Of a stretch of 64,000 bases of DNA, positions 17,104 to 23,903 are shown piece by piece (position 1 is the first letter of the stretch; each line of letters opens with the position of its first letter). Source of the DNA: Alkalihalobacterium chitinilyticum (GTDB taxonomy: Bacteria; Bacillota; Bacilli; Bacillales; Bacillaceae_F); assembly GCF_029028005.1 (NCBI RefSeq), contig NZ_JAOTPO010000001.1:434001-498000 (forward strand). The letters run 5' to 3'. A program made the position numbers and the translations under genes. The notes under the pieces were generated by a model. The model saw nothing but the letters and a program-made list of their open reading frames with translations. It was not told the origin of the DNA and did not search any database.

Positions 17104-18709
17104 CCTCCCTCTTTAAAGGCAGCGTTATCGATATCGTTGTCCCCTCATTTTCTTCACTATCGATATCAATGGTTCCATTCACTCTTTCAACTATGGATTG
17201 AATGAGAAACAAACCAATCCCTCTACCTTCTTTCTTTTTAGTCGAGAAGCCTCTCGTAAAAATTCTTTCTTTATACCCTTTTGGAATTCCAATCCCATTG
17301 TCAGATACTTGAATAAAAAGTTCTTCTTCTAACTCCTTGACTAATATATATACCGTTTTATCGGAAGTGTCTGTTTCTAATAAAGCATCATAACTATTAT
17401 CTATTAAATTTCCTATAATCACGACCAAGTCATGGTTAGTTATACCTTCTGGATAGTTTACAAACGAACTTGATTTATTAATTTTCAATGATATACCTAA
17501 CTCTTTACCCCTGCTTACTTTACCTAATAATAGTCCGACAATACTATCGTCGTGAATTTGTTGCATCAATATTCTAGATAGGGCAGAATGTTCTTCATTT
17601 AATTCAAAAATATAATCAAGTGCTTTGTTCCCCTGATTTAACTGAATCAGGCCAGCAATCGTGTGTAACTTGTTTGAGTATTCGTGATTTTGAACTCTAA
17701 GTGCATCGACAAAAGCTTGTACACCCGTTAATTCTTTTGCTAATCGGTTTACTTCTGTTTTATCCTGAAAAATAGCAACGGCACCAATCGTCCTGCCTTG
17801 ATCGGTTATAGGGATACGATTGCTAAGTATCGCTCTGTTTTGTACGTAGAACTCTCGTTGATATACAGGCTGTCCTATTTCTAAAATTTCCGGCAACCGA
17901 GTATCAGGGATCACATCAGATATCTGTTTTCCTACCACATTTCCATGTACATTTAACATCCTTTTAGCTGCTTCATTGATTACAGTAATTCTTTGATGTT
18001 CATCAATTGCAATAACCCCATCATGTATTGCATTAAAGGTAGCTGTACGCTCTTCTAAGACACGAGCTAATTCACTTGGTTCCATTTCAAAGGTTTGTTT
18101 CTTTATATGGTTAGCGAGTAACCAAGCACCCCAAAATCCAAAAAGTGTAGTAATTAAAATAATGATTAAAGCTGTCCTACCAAATTCATAAATAATATCA
18201 CTTAAATAAGGAAGCACACTACCAACTACAACGACCCCAACTTGTTCACGATCACGATTTATTATGGGTACAAACGCGCGGACGGTCTCTGTTCCATCTT
18301 CTGCTTTTGCTTTCGAGATATAAATATGTTCTGCAAATGCTGCACCCTCATCACCACCGACAAAAGGCGTTCCTAATCGTTCTGGAATGGGGTGGGTAAG
18401 TCGTATCCTATCCATATTCAATATCACAATATAATCTTGTTCATTCAAAACCCGCATTCGTTCTATAAGTGGTTGTAAAATCTCAGAAGCATTGGCTAAT
18501 TCAATACTATCCTGCACCGTTTGATTTTGCGCAACTAGTTGTGCGGTTATCATTGCTTGCTGTGACCGTTCTTCTTCTTTAATCTCACTAACATAACCTA
18601 ATAATATAATGCCTATTATAATAAGAGAAAAAGCAACGATTCCAAAAGATAAGCCAGTGATTTTCCATCGTATAGGTAATTGTAATAAAGCTTTCAATTT
18701 TTTCTCCAT
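17081..18709 (-). CDS. dctS: DcuS/CitA-family sensor histidine kinase DctS
   Basis: A 542-residue membrane kinase. Two transmembrane helices (about 18-40 and 178-200) flank an extracellular sensor domain, followed by a cytoplasmic PAS domain (about 222-320). The phospho-acceptor box is QNHEYSNKLHT (H342), and the ATPase domain has N-box HDLVVIIGNLIDNS and G-boxes DNGIGIP and GRGIGLFL. This is the architecture of carboxylate sensors. With dctR and dctB it forms the equivalent of the B. subtilis DctS-DctR-DctB unit. A TTG at 18697 with GGAG 6 nt upstream is an alternative start, because the ATG at 18709 lacks a good ribosome site. Confidence 0.87.
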   Translation of the reverse strand: MEKKLKALLQLPIRWKITGLSFGIVAFSLIIIGIILLGYVSEIKEEERSQQAMITAQLVAQNQTVQDSIELANASEILQPLIERMRVLNEQDYIVILNMDRIRLTHPIPERLGTPFVGGDEGAAFAEHIYISKAKAEDGTETVRAFVPIINRDREQVGVVVVGSVLPYLSDIIYEFGRTALIIILITTLFGFWGAWLLANHIKKQTFEMEPSELARVLEERTATFNAIHDGVIAIDEHQRITVINEAAKRMLNVHGNVVGKQISDVIPDTRLPEILEIGQPVYQREFYVQNRAILSNRIPITDQGRTIGAVAIFQDKTEVNRLAKELTGVQAFVDALRVQNHEYSNKLHTIAGLIQLNQGNKALDYIFELNEEHSALSRILMQQIHDDSIVGLLLGKVSRGKELGISLKINKSSSFVNYPEGITNHDLVVIIGNLIDNSYDALLETDTSDKTVYILVKELEEELFIQVSDNGIGIPKGYKERIFTRGFSTKKKEGRGIGLFLIQSIVERVNGTIDIDSEENEGTTISITLPLKREDGVGHAL

Positions 18710-18824
18710 TCGACTATTTTCAGCATATTTCTACTTTAACTATAACATATTTTTAATCAACAATTTCTTGTTTATTTTGAAAAGAAAGCACAGGAAGAGG
18801 CGTAAGGGAAAATCGTGTCATAAG

Positions 18825-18884
18825 AAAAAAAAAAAAAAAAACGGTACCAGGTACCTTTAGTGGACTAAAGGTACCTGGTACCGT
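18825..18884. repeat. REP-like perfect palindrome preceded by A17 tract
   Basis: A run of 17 A (18825-18841) abuts two perfect 21-bp arms (18841-18861 and 18864-18884) separated by GG. The arms contain the nested palindrome GGTACCAGGTACC. The form resembles REP/Y1-transposase-associated palindromes (GGTGCCTGGCACC type) found in Bacillaceae intergenic regions. It lies between the dctS promoter region and the tRNA-Arg terminator. No transposase gene is adjacent. Confidence 0.65.
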
Positions 18885-18898
18885 GCGAAGATTGGGGG

Positions 18899-18931
18899 CA
18901 AAAAAACCTGAAGAATTGGTTTCTTCAGGTT
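18899..18931 (-). terminator. Terminator of tRNA-Arg
   Basis: AACCTGAAGAA / TTCTTCAGGTT with an ACCAA loop, then seven T on the minus strand. Confidence 0.88.
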
Positions 18932-18945
18932 AATATGTATAAGTA

Positions 18946-19020
18946 TGGCGCGCCCACCAGGATTCGAACCCAGAACGCGAGAGCCGAAATCTCGTGTGAT
19001 ATCCATTTCACCATAGGCGC
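18946..19020 (-). tRNA. tRNA-Arg, anticodon UCG
   Basis: The minus strand folds into a full cloverleaf. The acceptor stem is GCGCCTA / TGGGCGC with one T-G wobble. The anticodon stem is CGAGA / TCTCG with loop TTTCGGC, so the anticodon is TCG, reading CGA and probably CGG. The T arm is CTGGG-TTCGAAT-CCTGG, the discriminator is G, and 3' CCA is encoded. A strong promoter (19040-19068) and an own terminator make it a single-gene transcription unit. Confidence 0.95.
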
Positions 19021-19039
19021 GTTTTTTAGCGACACAACT

Positions 19040-19068
19040 AGTATATAATAATATAATATTAAAGTCAA
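19040..19068 (-). promoter_or_regulatory. tRNA-Arg promoter
   Basis: TTGACT (19063-19068), 17-nt spacer, TATACT (19040-19045) on the minus strand, 19 nt before the mature tRNA 5' end. Confidence 0.85.
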
Positions 19069-19102
19069 CATATCATTTAATATGAAGCTTAAAACAATGT
19101 GT

Positions 19103-19156
19103 GGTATCTCAATAAAAAGCTGATGGTTTTAATCCATAATCCCATATTGAGATACC
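19103..19156. repeat. Inverted repeat downstream of the 19188-19547 gene
   Basis: Perfect 11-bp arms GGTATCTCAAT (19103-19113) and ATTGAGATACC (19146-19156) around a 32-nt loop that can itself pair (ATGG...CCAT). No T run follows on the minus strand, so it is not a standard terminator. Confidence 0.55.
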
Positions 19157-19187
19157 TTTACTTAATAGACGCTCTAAGTGTTACTCA

Positions 19188-19547
19188 TTAATTAGCTTCA
19201 ACTGGACCGTCCTCAAACATTTTTTCGAAACGTGCATTAATTTGGTCATCATTATAGCCAAATTTATGTAATCTAACGACAAAGTTCTTTGCCCATAGCT
19301 CATTACGTTTAGCCATTTTCTTATACTTCTTTACTAATGCCCCTTTTGTTTCTTTAGATCTTGCATCCGCATTTGACATTAGGTTTTCAACAATGAACAA
19401 TGCTTTCCATATATCCTCTTCAGTGAATTGTTCATTTCTTTCATTTAGGACATCTAATACCTTTTTATAGAATTGATCAAATTCTTCGAATGGAATTTCT
19501 TCGTCCATATTTAAATACCCTTGTATTTGGTTATATAGTTCTTCCAT
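19188..19547 (-). CDS. Hypothetical small helical protein
   Basis: A 119-residue soluble, strongly charged, probably all-helical protein that I do not recognise. Features are an acidic N-terminal part (EELYNQIQGYLNMDEEIPFEEFDQF), a central basic stretch GALVKKYKKMAKRNELWAKNF and a C-terminus with YNDDQINARFEKMF. There is no signal peptide, membrane helix or cysteine. The ATG at 19547 is chosen because AGGAAGGG lies upstream; the longer in-frame reading to 19643 has no ribosome site. Single gene. Confidence 0.7.
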   Translation of the reverse strand: MEELYNQIQGYLNMDEEIPFEEFDQFYKKVLDVLNERNEQFTEEDIWKALFIVENLMSNADARSKETKGALVKKYKKMAKRNELWAKNFVVRLHKFGYNDDQINARFEKMFEDGPVEAN

Positions 19548-19654
19548 GTTGACACCCTTCCTAAACATATTCGGGTATATTATATCACATTTTCCTATAA
19601 GAAAAACACGGTTTATTAATATGTGATACCAAGACACCTGCACCGCGCATTGAA

Positions 19655-19805
19655 TTGTGAATGAGAAAAGCGCAAGCGCGCATTTAGTGAAGTAAGGACT
19701 GAAGCCCGCCGTATAAGAAAGAGAAAGGAGACTCGGTGATCGCTAGGAAGCCGATGTTGACTTATCATAAGGAGGTGAGCTAAGTCTCGCTGGGCGCTAG
19801 CGCTA
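19655..19805. repeat. Probable Bacillaceae interspersed intergenic repeat (about 150 bp)
   Basis: This GC-richer stretch begins GAAAAGCGCAAGCGC and ends GCTGGGCGCTAGCGC, with internal AGAAAGGAGACTCGG, AGTTGACTT-like and AAGTCTCGCTGGGCGC segments. Such GCGCAAGCGC...GGGCGCTAGC elements recur in intergenic regions of Bacillus and relatives. Its base composition differs sharply from the AT-rich flanks and it contains no convincing gene. Membership of a repeat family is recalled from pattern, not searched. Confidence 0.55.
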
Positions 19806-19833
19806 AACATCTTCGAATTTTATACTTTATATT

Positions 19834-19862
19834 AAAAAAAGGCTGACTTTATGCTGTCAGCC
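19834..19862 (-). terminator. Terminator of brxB
   Basis: GGCTGAC / GTCAGCC with an 8-nt loop, then seven T on the minus strand. Confidence 0.82.
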
Positions 19863-19869
19863 CTCTTTT

Positions 19870-20292
19870 CTAATCACAATATTGATCAAACGCAGCTTCT
19901 AACTTTTGAACAACTTCAATTGGTTCATGTCCTTCAATTTCATGACGTTCAACCATCATTTTAATTTCCCCATCCTTTAGCAGAGCAAAAGAAGGCGAAG
20001 ATGGTGGATACCCTGTGAAAAACTCTCTTGCACGAGCCGTTGCATCCTTATCTTGACCTGCAAATACCGTTAGAAATTGATCTGGTTTTTTATCATAGTT
20101 GGCCATATAAGCTGCGGAAGGACGAGCAATGCCACCAGCACAACCACAAACAGAATTAATCATGACTAAAGCTGTTCCTTTTTGAGATAGTGCCTCATCT
20201 ACTTCCTCTGGTGTTGTTAATTGCTTGTACCCCGCATTAACCATATCTTGCCTAGCTATTTGAACAACATCGTTCAAAAAATTAAATTGCAT
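19870..20292 (-). CDS. brxB: Bacilliredoxin BrxB (YqiW)
   Basis: A 140-residue DUF1094/YphP-YqiW family protein. The thioredoxin-like fold carries the atypical redox motif Cys49-Gly-Cys51 within [10 protein letters not shown]. Bacilliredoxins remove bacillithiol from S-bacillithiolated proteins after oxidative or hypochlorite stress. The start at 20292 has AAGGAG at good spacing, whereas the upstream in-frame GTG overlaps the ribosome site. In B. subtilis yqiW is next to the artP operon; here a roughly 16-kb island separates them. Confidence 0.93.
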   Translation of the reverse strand: MQFNFLNDVVQIARQDMVNAGYKQLTTPEEVDEALSQKGTALVMINSVCGCAGGIARPSAAYMANYDKKPDQFLTVFAGQDKDATARAREFFTGYPPSSPSFALLKDGEIKMMVERHEIEGHEPIEVVQKLEAAFDQYCD

Positions 20293-20419
20293 GTTTATCA
20301 CTCCTTGATGTTGTTAAGTCTGTATTTATTGTACCCGTTTTCTTATGAACAACCAACTAAAACGTTTTATAAAATTATTTTTATGTTTTAAATCAATGTT
20401 TTATTTTCAAAAAAACCAA

Positions 20420-20455
20420 AAGAAAGGAACGAAGAGTTACTCACTCTTCGCTCCA
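20420..20455 (-). terminator. Terminator of znuA
   Basis: GGAGCGAAGAGT / ACTCTTCGTTCC on the minus strand with a GAGTA loop, then TTTCTTTT. Confidence 0.75.
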
Positions 20456-20461
20456 ATCCTC

Positions 20462-21673
20462 TTATTGTAATGCTGTTCTTAATGATTCAATATTTTTTCT
20501 CATTAAGCTAAAGTAATCTTCGTTATTGTCGATGTCTTCTTGAACCAAAACTTCTAAGTTATGAATATAAACTGGTTCTGCACCTACTTCTTCTTTAACC
20601 ACTTCAGCAACTTGAGATGTGAAATTTTGTTCAAATGCTACATGTTGAATGTTATGCTTTTCAGCAAACTCGATAATCTGCTCTAATTGCTTACGAGTAG
20701 GCTCATTCGTTGGTGAAAGTCCAGTAATTCCAATTTGGTGGATACCGTAACGGTTTTCCCAATAACCAAACCCAGCATGTGAAACGATAAATGTATCTTT
20801 TTCTACCTCTTCAACCATTGCAGAAAACTCTGCATCGATTGCTTCTAATTCAGTTTTTACGTCGTTAAAATTTGCTTCAAATACTTCTTGTTGTTCTGGT
20901 AATAATTGTATTAATCCATTCTTAATATTCTCAGCCATTTGAATTGCAAGAATTGGATCTAACCAAACGTGCGGATCTTCATCTCCATGATGATGATCAT
21001 GTCCGTGGTCGTCATGCTCATGTCCATGCTCGTCATGCTCATGTCCATGCTCGTCATGCTCATGTCCATGCTCGTCATGCTCATGTCCATGCTCGTCATG
21101 CTCATGTCCATGCTCGTCATGCTCATGTCCGTGGTCGTCATGCTCATGTCCGTGGTCGTCATGCTCATGTCCATGCTCGTCATGCTCATGTCCGTGGTCG
21201 TCATGCTCATGTCCGTGATCGTCATGCTCATGTCCGTGATCGTCATGGTCGTGTCCGTGATCATGATCGTGATCGTAATCTATTAATTCAATTCCTTCGA
21301 TTGCTTTGACGACTAACACATTTTCATTTGTAACCGTATCGATAATTGCATCTGCAAAGCCTTCCATTCCTGCTCCGTTATAAATGAACATATCACCTTC
21401 AGCAACACTTATCATCTCGCGAGCAGTTGGTTCATATGTATGGGCATCTGCACCTACAGGAATAATGTTTGTAACGTTAACATACTCTCCACCAATTTTA
21501 TTTGTAAAGTCTTCAAGCGGGAAAAGTGTTGTAAATACTTCTAAAGCATCTACCTCTTCTTCTACTACTTCCTCTTGTACGTTTTCTTCAGGCTCACCTT
21601 GTCCTCCACAGGCTGCTAAAAAAGACGATGTTACTAACATACCTGCAAACAAGCTTGCTTTTAATTTTCGCAT
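20462..21673 (-). CDS. znuA: Zinc ABC transporter substrate-binding lipoprotein with giant His-rich loop
   Basis: A 403-residue cluster A-I metal-binding protein (ZnuA/AdcA type). The lipobox is LAAC (Cys22). Metal-ligand positions are visible at DAHTYEPT (H78), DPHVWLDP (H235) and SHAGFGYW (H299), and the C-terminal FEQNFTS region supplies the acidic ligand. Between ligands 1 and 2 lie 12 tandem heptads HGHxHD(D/E) (residues 139-222) with flanking His/Asp, far longer than the usual ZnuA loop. The loop probably buffers or captures Zn2+. No permease or ATPase gene is adjacent, so the partners are elsewhere. A Zur box lies downstream of its promoter. Confidence 0.92.
   Translation of the reverse strand: MRKLKASLFAGMLVTSSFLAACGGQGEPEENVQEEVVEEEVDALEVFTTLFPLEDFTNKIGGEYVNVTNIIPVGADAHTYEPTAREMISVAEGDMFIYNGAGMEGFADAIIDTVTNENVLVVKAIEGIELIDYDHDHDHGHDHDDHGHEHDDHGHEHDDHGHEHDEHGHEHDDHGHEHDDHGHEHDEHGHEHDEHGHEHDEHGHEHDEHGHEHDEHGHEHDDHGHDHHHGDEDPHVWLDPILAIQMAENIKNGLIQLLPEQQEVFEANFNDVKTELEAIDAEFSAMVEEVEKDTFIVSHAGFGYWENRYGIHQIGITGLSPTNEPTRKQLEQIIEFAEKHNIQHVAFEQNFTSQVAEVVKEEVGAEPVYIHNLEVLVQEDIDNNEDYFSLMRKNIESLRTALQ
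21008..21259 (-). repeat. 12 x 21-bp tandem repeat encoding the ZnuA histidine loop
   Basis: Twelve 21-bp units (252 bp) encode HGHEHDD or HGHEHDE. Units differ mainly at one codon (GAC/GAG) and at scattered synonymous sites. Open frames on both strands through this block are by-products of the repeat. Copy number is likely to vary between strains by slippage. Confidence 0.93.
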
Positions 21674-21686
21674 TATTATCCCCTTC

Positions 21687-21741
21687 CGTAATCATTACGT
21701 TTTCGATTATAAATTATAACGTAATAGTTCCGATTTGTAAA
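21687..21741 (-). promoter_or_regulatory. znuA promoter with Zur box
   Basis: TTTACA (21736-21741), 17-nt spacer and TATAAT (21713-21718) on the minus strand. The palindrome CGTAATGATTACG (21687-21699) downstream of the -10 matches the core of the Bacillus Zur operator (TCGTAATNATTACGA). Repression under zinc sufficiency is expected. Confidence 0.85.
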
Positions 21742-21773
21742 TCATTAATAATTGTTCATCCATGTTTTTGTTC

Positions 21774-21879
21774 CATAAAAAAACTGACTGAAAGCACTTC
21801 ACCTTTTTAGATATATGATGCAATACCATTTTAATTACATCTAATATACTGTATAGGTGGATGCGTTAACAGTCAGTTT
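21774..21879 (-). terminator. Long imperfect hairpin, terminator of the 21888-22370 gene
   Basis: AAACTGACTG (21781-21790) and CAGTCAGTTT (21870-21879) are perfect outer arms. Inner CACCT/AGGTG and GATATATGATG/CATCTAATATAC segments extend an imperfect stem of about 40 bp. Seven T follow on the minus strand, so it can act as a terminator, though it is much larger than usual. Confidence 0.6.
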
Positions 21880-21887
21880 ATTCGTTA

Positions 21888-22370
21888 CTAATTAATCATC
21901 GATAATCTTTCTTTATACATTTTATTCAAATCTTTTTGTTGTTGAAAAACTTTTGGCAGTACTTTCTTCAATGCTTTTTCATTTCTTTGTTCCACAGCTT
22001 GGACAAACAAAGTTTGAAGCTCTTCATGCTTTTTATACCAGTCTTGATCAATTACATCACCGTGCATAAGCTCGCCGTTTTTCATCGCTTCTGAGATTTT
22101 CTTTTTAAGGACTGCTTGCTCTTTACTTATTTCTCTCCATGCATTCACATATTCTGGTGTATATTTTTCAGCTAACAACTCGTAATACATATTTAGATGA
22201 GCTGTAAAACCGTTATTAATTAATAAACAAGTTTGTGTTTGCGAACAACATTCATCATCTTTTTGTTGACTACTAACACTGAAACCATACGTAACCTGCT
22301 GACTACTGAACAAAGTTATAAACGAAAATATACAAGCTAGACTGAGCGCTATTACTCTTTTCCTTGTCAC
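21888..22370 (-). CDS. Secreted hypothetical protein with Cys cluster
   Basis: About 160 residues. A GTG at 22370 with GGAG 11 nt upstream gives an N-terminus (VTRKRVIALSLACIFSF...) that is a clean signal peptide; the longer in-frame start at 22436 adds a hydrophilic leader and has no ribosome site. The mature part begins with DDECCSQTQTC (three Cys in eight residues), then a helical, charged domain (ISKEQAVLKKKISEAMK, EELQTLFVQAVEQRN, KVFQQQKDLNKMYKERL). I do not recognise the family. It is exported, lies next to the zinc-uptake gene and has its own terminator; a metal-related or envelope role is speculative. Confidence 0.65.
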   Translation of the reverse strand: MTRKRVIALSLACIFSFITLFSSQQVTYGFSVSSQQKDDECCSQTQTCLLINNGFTAHLNMYYELLAEKYTPEYVNAWREISKEQAVLKKKISEAMKNGELMHGDVIDQDWYKKHEELQTLFVQAVEQRNEKALKKVLPKVFQQQKDLNKMYKERLSMIN

Positions 22371-22524
22371 TTTTAGCACTACTCCTTTTTCTTTAGTATC
22401 ACGAGTAGAGTGCCCTTTTCTAGTTGTTCTATGCAAGGATATTAATAACTTAACTTCTTCATCTAAAATGGATCCTTATTTAAGGTCTACTTCTTTTCTC
22501 ACGCCTCAACCTGATAGAAACCAA

Positions 22525-22552
22525 ATAAAAAGAGTTCCTAAGAACCCTTTTT
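22525..22552 (-). terminator. Terminator of the bkd operon
   Basis: AAAAAGGGTTC / GAACTCTTTTT on the minus strand with a TTAG loop, followed by TATTTGG. Confidence 0.8.
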
Positions 22553-22587
22553 ATTCGTTAAAAACAATATGCTTTTACACACCATTA

Positions 22588-23886
22588 TTAATAAATGGAA
22601 GTATTATCTTTTCCGATCTTCTCTAATTTCTCTTTCACACTTGCTAGGAAGCGTCCGCAAACTAATCCGTCTAACACTCGGTGATCTAAAGATAAGCATA
22701 GGTTGACCATGCTTCGAACCGCAATCATATCATTTTCCATAACGACTGGTCGTTTTACGATTGACTCGACAGACAAGATTGCCGCTTGCGGATAATTGAT
22801 AATTGGAGTTGATAAAACAGACCCAAACGAACCTGTATTATTCACTGTAAACGTACCGCCTTGCATGTCTGCTCCTGAAAGTTTTCCAGTGCGAACTTTT
22901 CCAGCTAGGTCATTTACTTCACGTGCAATTCCTTTAATATTTTTCTCATCTGCATGTTTAATGACTGGAACATATAAAGCGTCATCTGTTGCTACAGCGA
23001 TTGAAATATTAATGTCTTTCTTATGAATAATTTTGTCTCCTGCCCACATGGAGTTAAGCTGAGGGTATTCTTTTAACGATTCTACAACCGCCTTAATGAA
23101 GAACGGTAAAAACGTAATATTAAACCCTTCTTTTTGCTTGAACTCATCTTTCACAGAATTACGGAAGTTTACTAAGTTTGTTACATCCACTTCCACCATC
23201 GTCCAAGCATGCGGTGCTTCGTGCTTACTGCGTACCATATTGGCTGCAATTGCTTTACGGACACCGGATACCGGAATTTCAATATCACCTGCCGCTACAG
23301 GAATGTCGATAGATTGCGTTTCCTTTGCAGGCTGAGTTGCAACTGGTGTTGGTGTTGATGAAGCTGCCACTGGTGTTGGTTCCTGTTGTGGTGTTACTGT
23401 TTCTGCTGCTTTAGGTTGTGGGATCGCACCACTCTCGATGACTGCAAGTATATCTTTTCTAGTAATTCGTCCGCCTTTACCGGACCCATTGACTTGCTCA
23501 AGATCAATATTATTCTCTTGGGCTAGGCGCAATACTGCAGGAGAATAACGTTTCTTCTGCGATTGATCCGTTTCTTCTGCACTTGCTGCTGAAGCGGATG
23601 CAGTTTCTACAGGTTTATTTACTTTCTCTTCAGCTGCTGGTGCTGCACCTTCCACTTCAATCGTACAAATAATTGCACCTACAGCTACCGTCTCATCCTC
23701 ATCTGCTACTAGATCTTGAATCACACCAGTATAAGATGACGGGACTTCAGCATTTACTTTGTCTGTCATTACTTCAGCAATAGGATCGTATTTATTTACC
23801 TTATCACCTGGCTTAACAAGCCATTTACTAATCGTTCCTTCAGTTACACTTTCCCCTAATTGGGGCATCGTAATTTCTGTAGCCAT
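22588..23886 (-). CDS. bkdB: Branched-chain keto-acid dehydrogenase E2 (lipoamide acyltransferase)
   Basis: A 432-residue E2. One N-terminal lipoyl domain has lipoyl-lysine K43 in MTDKVNAE. A Pro/Ala/Glu-rich linker leads to the peripheral E1/E3-binding domain (SPAVLRLAQENNIDLEQV, near residues 114-131). A second linker is followed by the 2-oxoacid acyltransferase catalytic domain ending in LSLDHRVLDG with the catalytic His. It transfers branched acyl groups to CoA for branched-chain fatty acid synthesis. It is the last gene of the bkd operon. Confidence 0.95.
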   Translation of the reverse strand: MATEITMPQLGESVTEGTISKWLVKPGDKVNKYDPIAEVMTDKVNAEVPSSYTGVIQDLVADEDETVAVGAIICTIEVEGAAPAAEEKVNKPVETASASAASAEETDQSQKKRYSPAVLRLAQENNIDLEQVNGSGKGGRITRKDILAVIESGAIPQPKAAETVTPQQEPTPVAASSTPTPVATQPAKETQSIDIPVAAGDIEIPVSGVRKAIAANMVRSKHEAPHAWTMVEVDVTNLVNFRNSVKDEFKQKEGFNITFLPFFIKAVVESLKEYPQLNSMWAGDKIIHKKDINISIAVATDDALYVPVIKHADEKNIKGIAREVNDLAGKVRTGKLSGADMQGGTFTVNNTGSFGSVLSTPIINYPQAAILSVESIVKRPVVMENDMIAVRSMVNLCLSLDHRVLDGLVCGRFLASVKEKLEKIGKDNTSIY

Positions 23887-23903
23887 GATAGAACCTCCTT
23901 CTA

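Noticed and set aside
19616-19810. 64-codon minus-strand ORF
   Set aside because: It covers the GC-rich intergenic repeat, has no ribosome site and a low-complexity translation.
21008-21259. CRISPR array at the regular 21-bp repeats
   Set aside because: Units are contiguous with no unique spacers and encode protein heptads in frame with znuA.
20944-21309. Long open frames on both strands through the histidine repeat (for example MRIFISMMMIMSV... and MQELDLTKRADLH...)
   Set aside because: They are by-products of the 21-bp tandem repeat, which lacks stops in several frames; only the znuA frame has a signal peptide, family motifs and a promoter.
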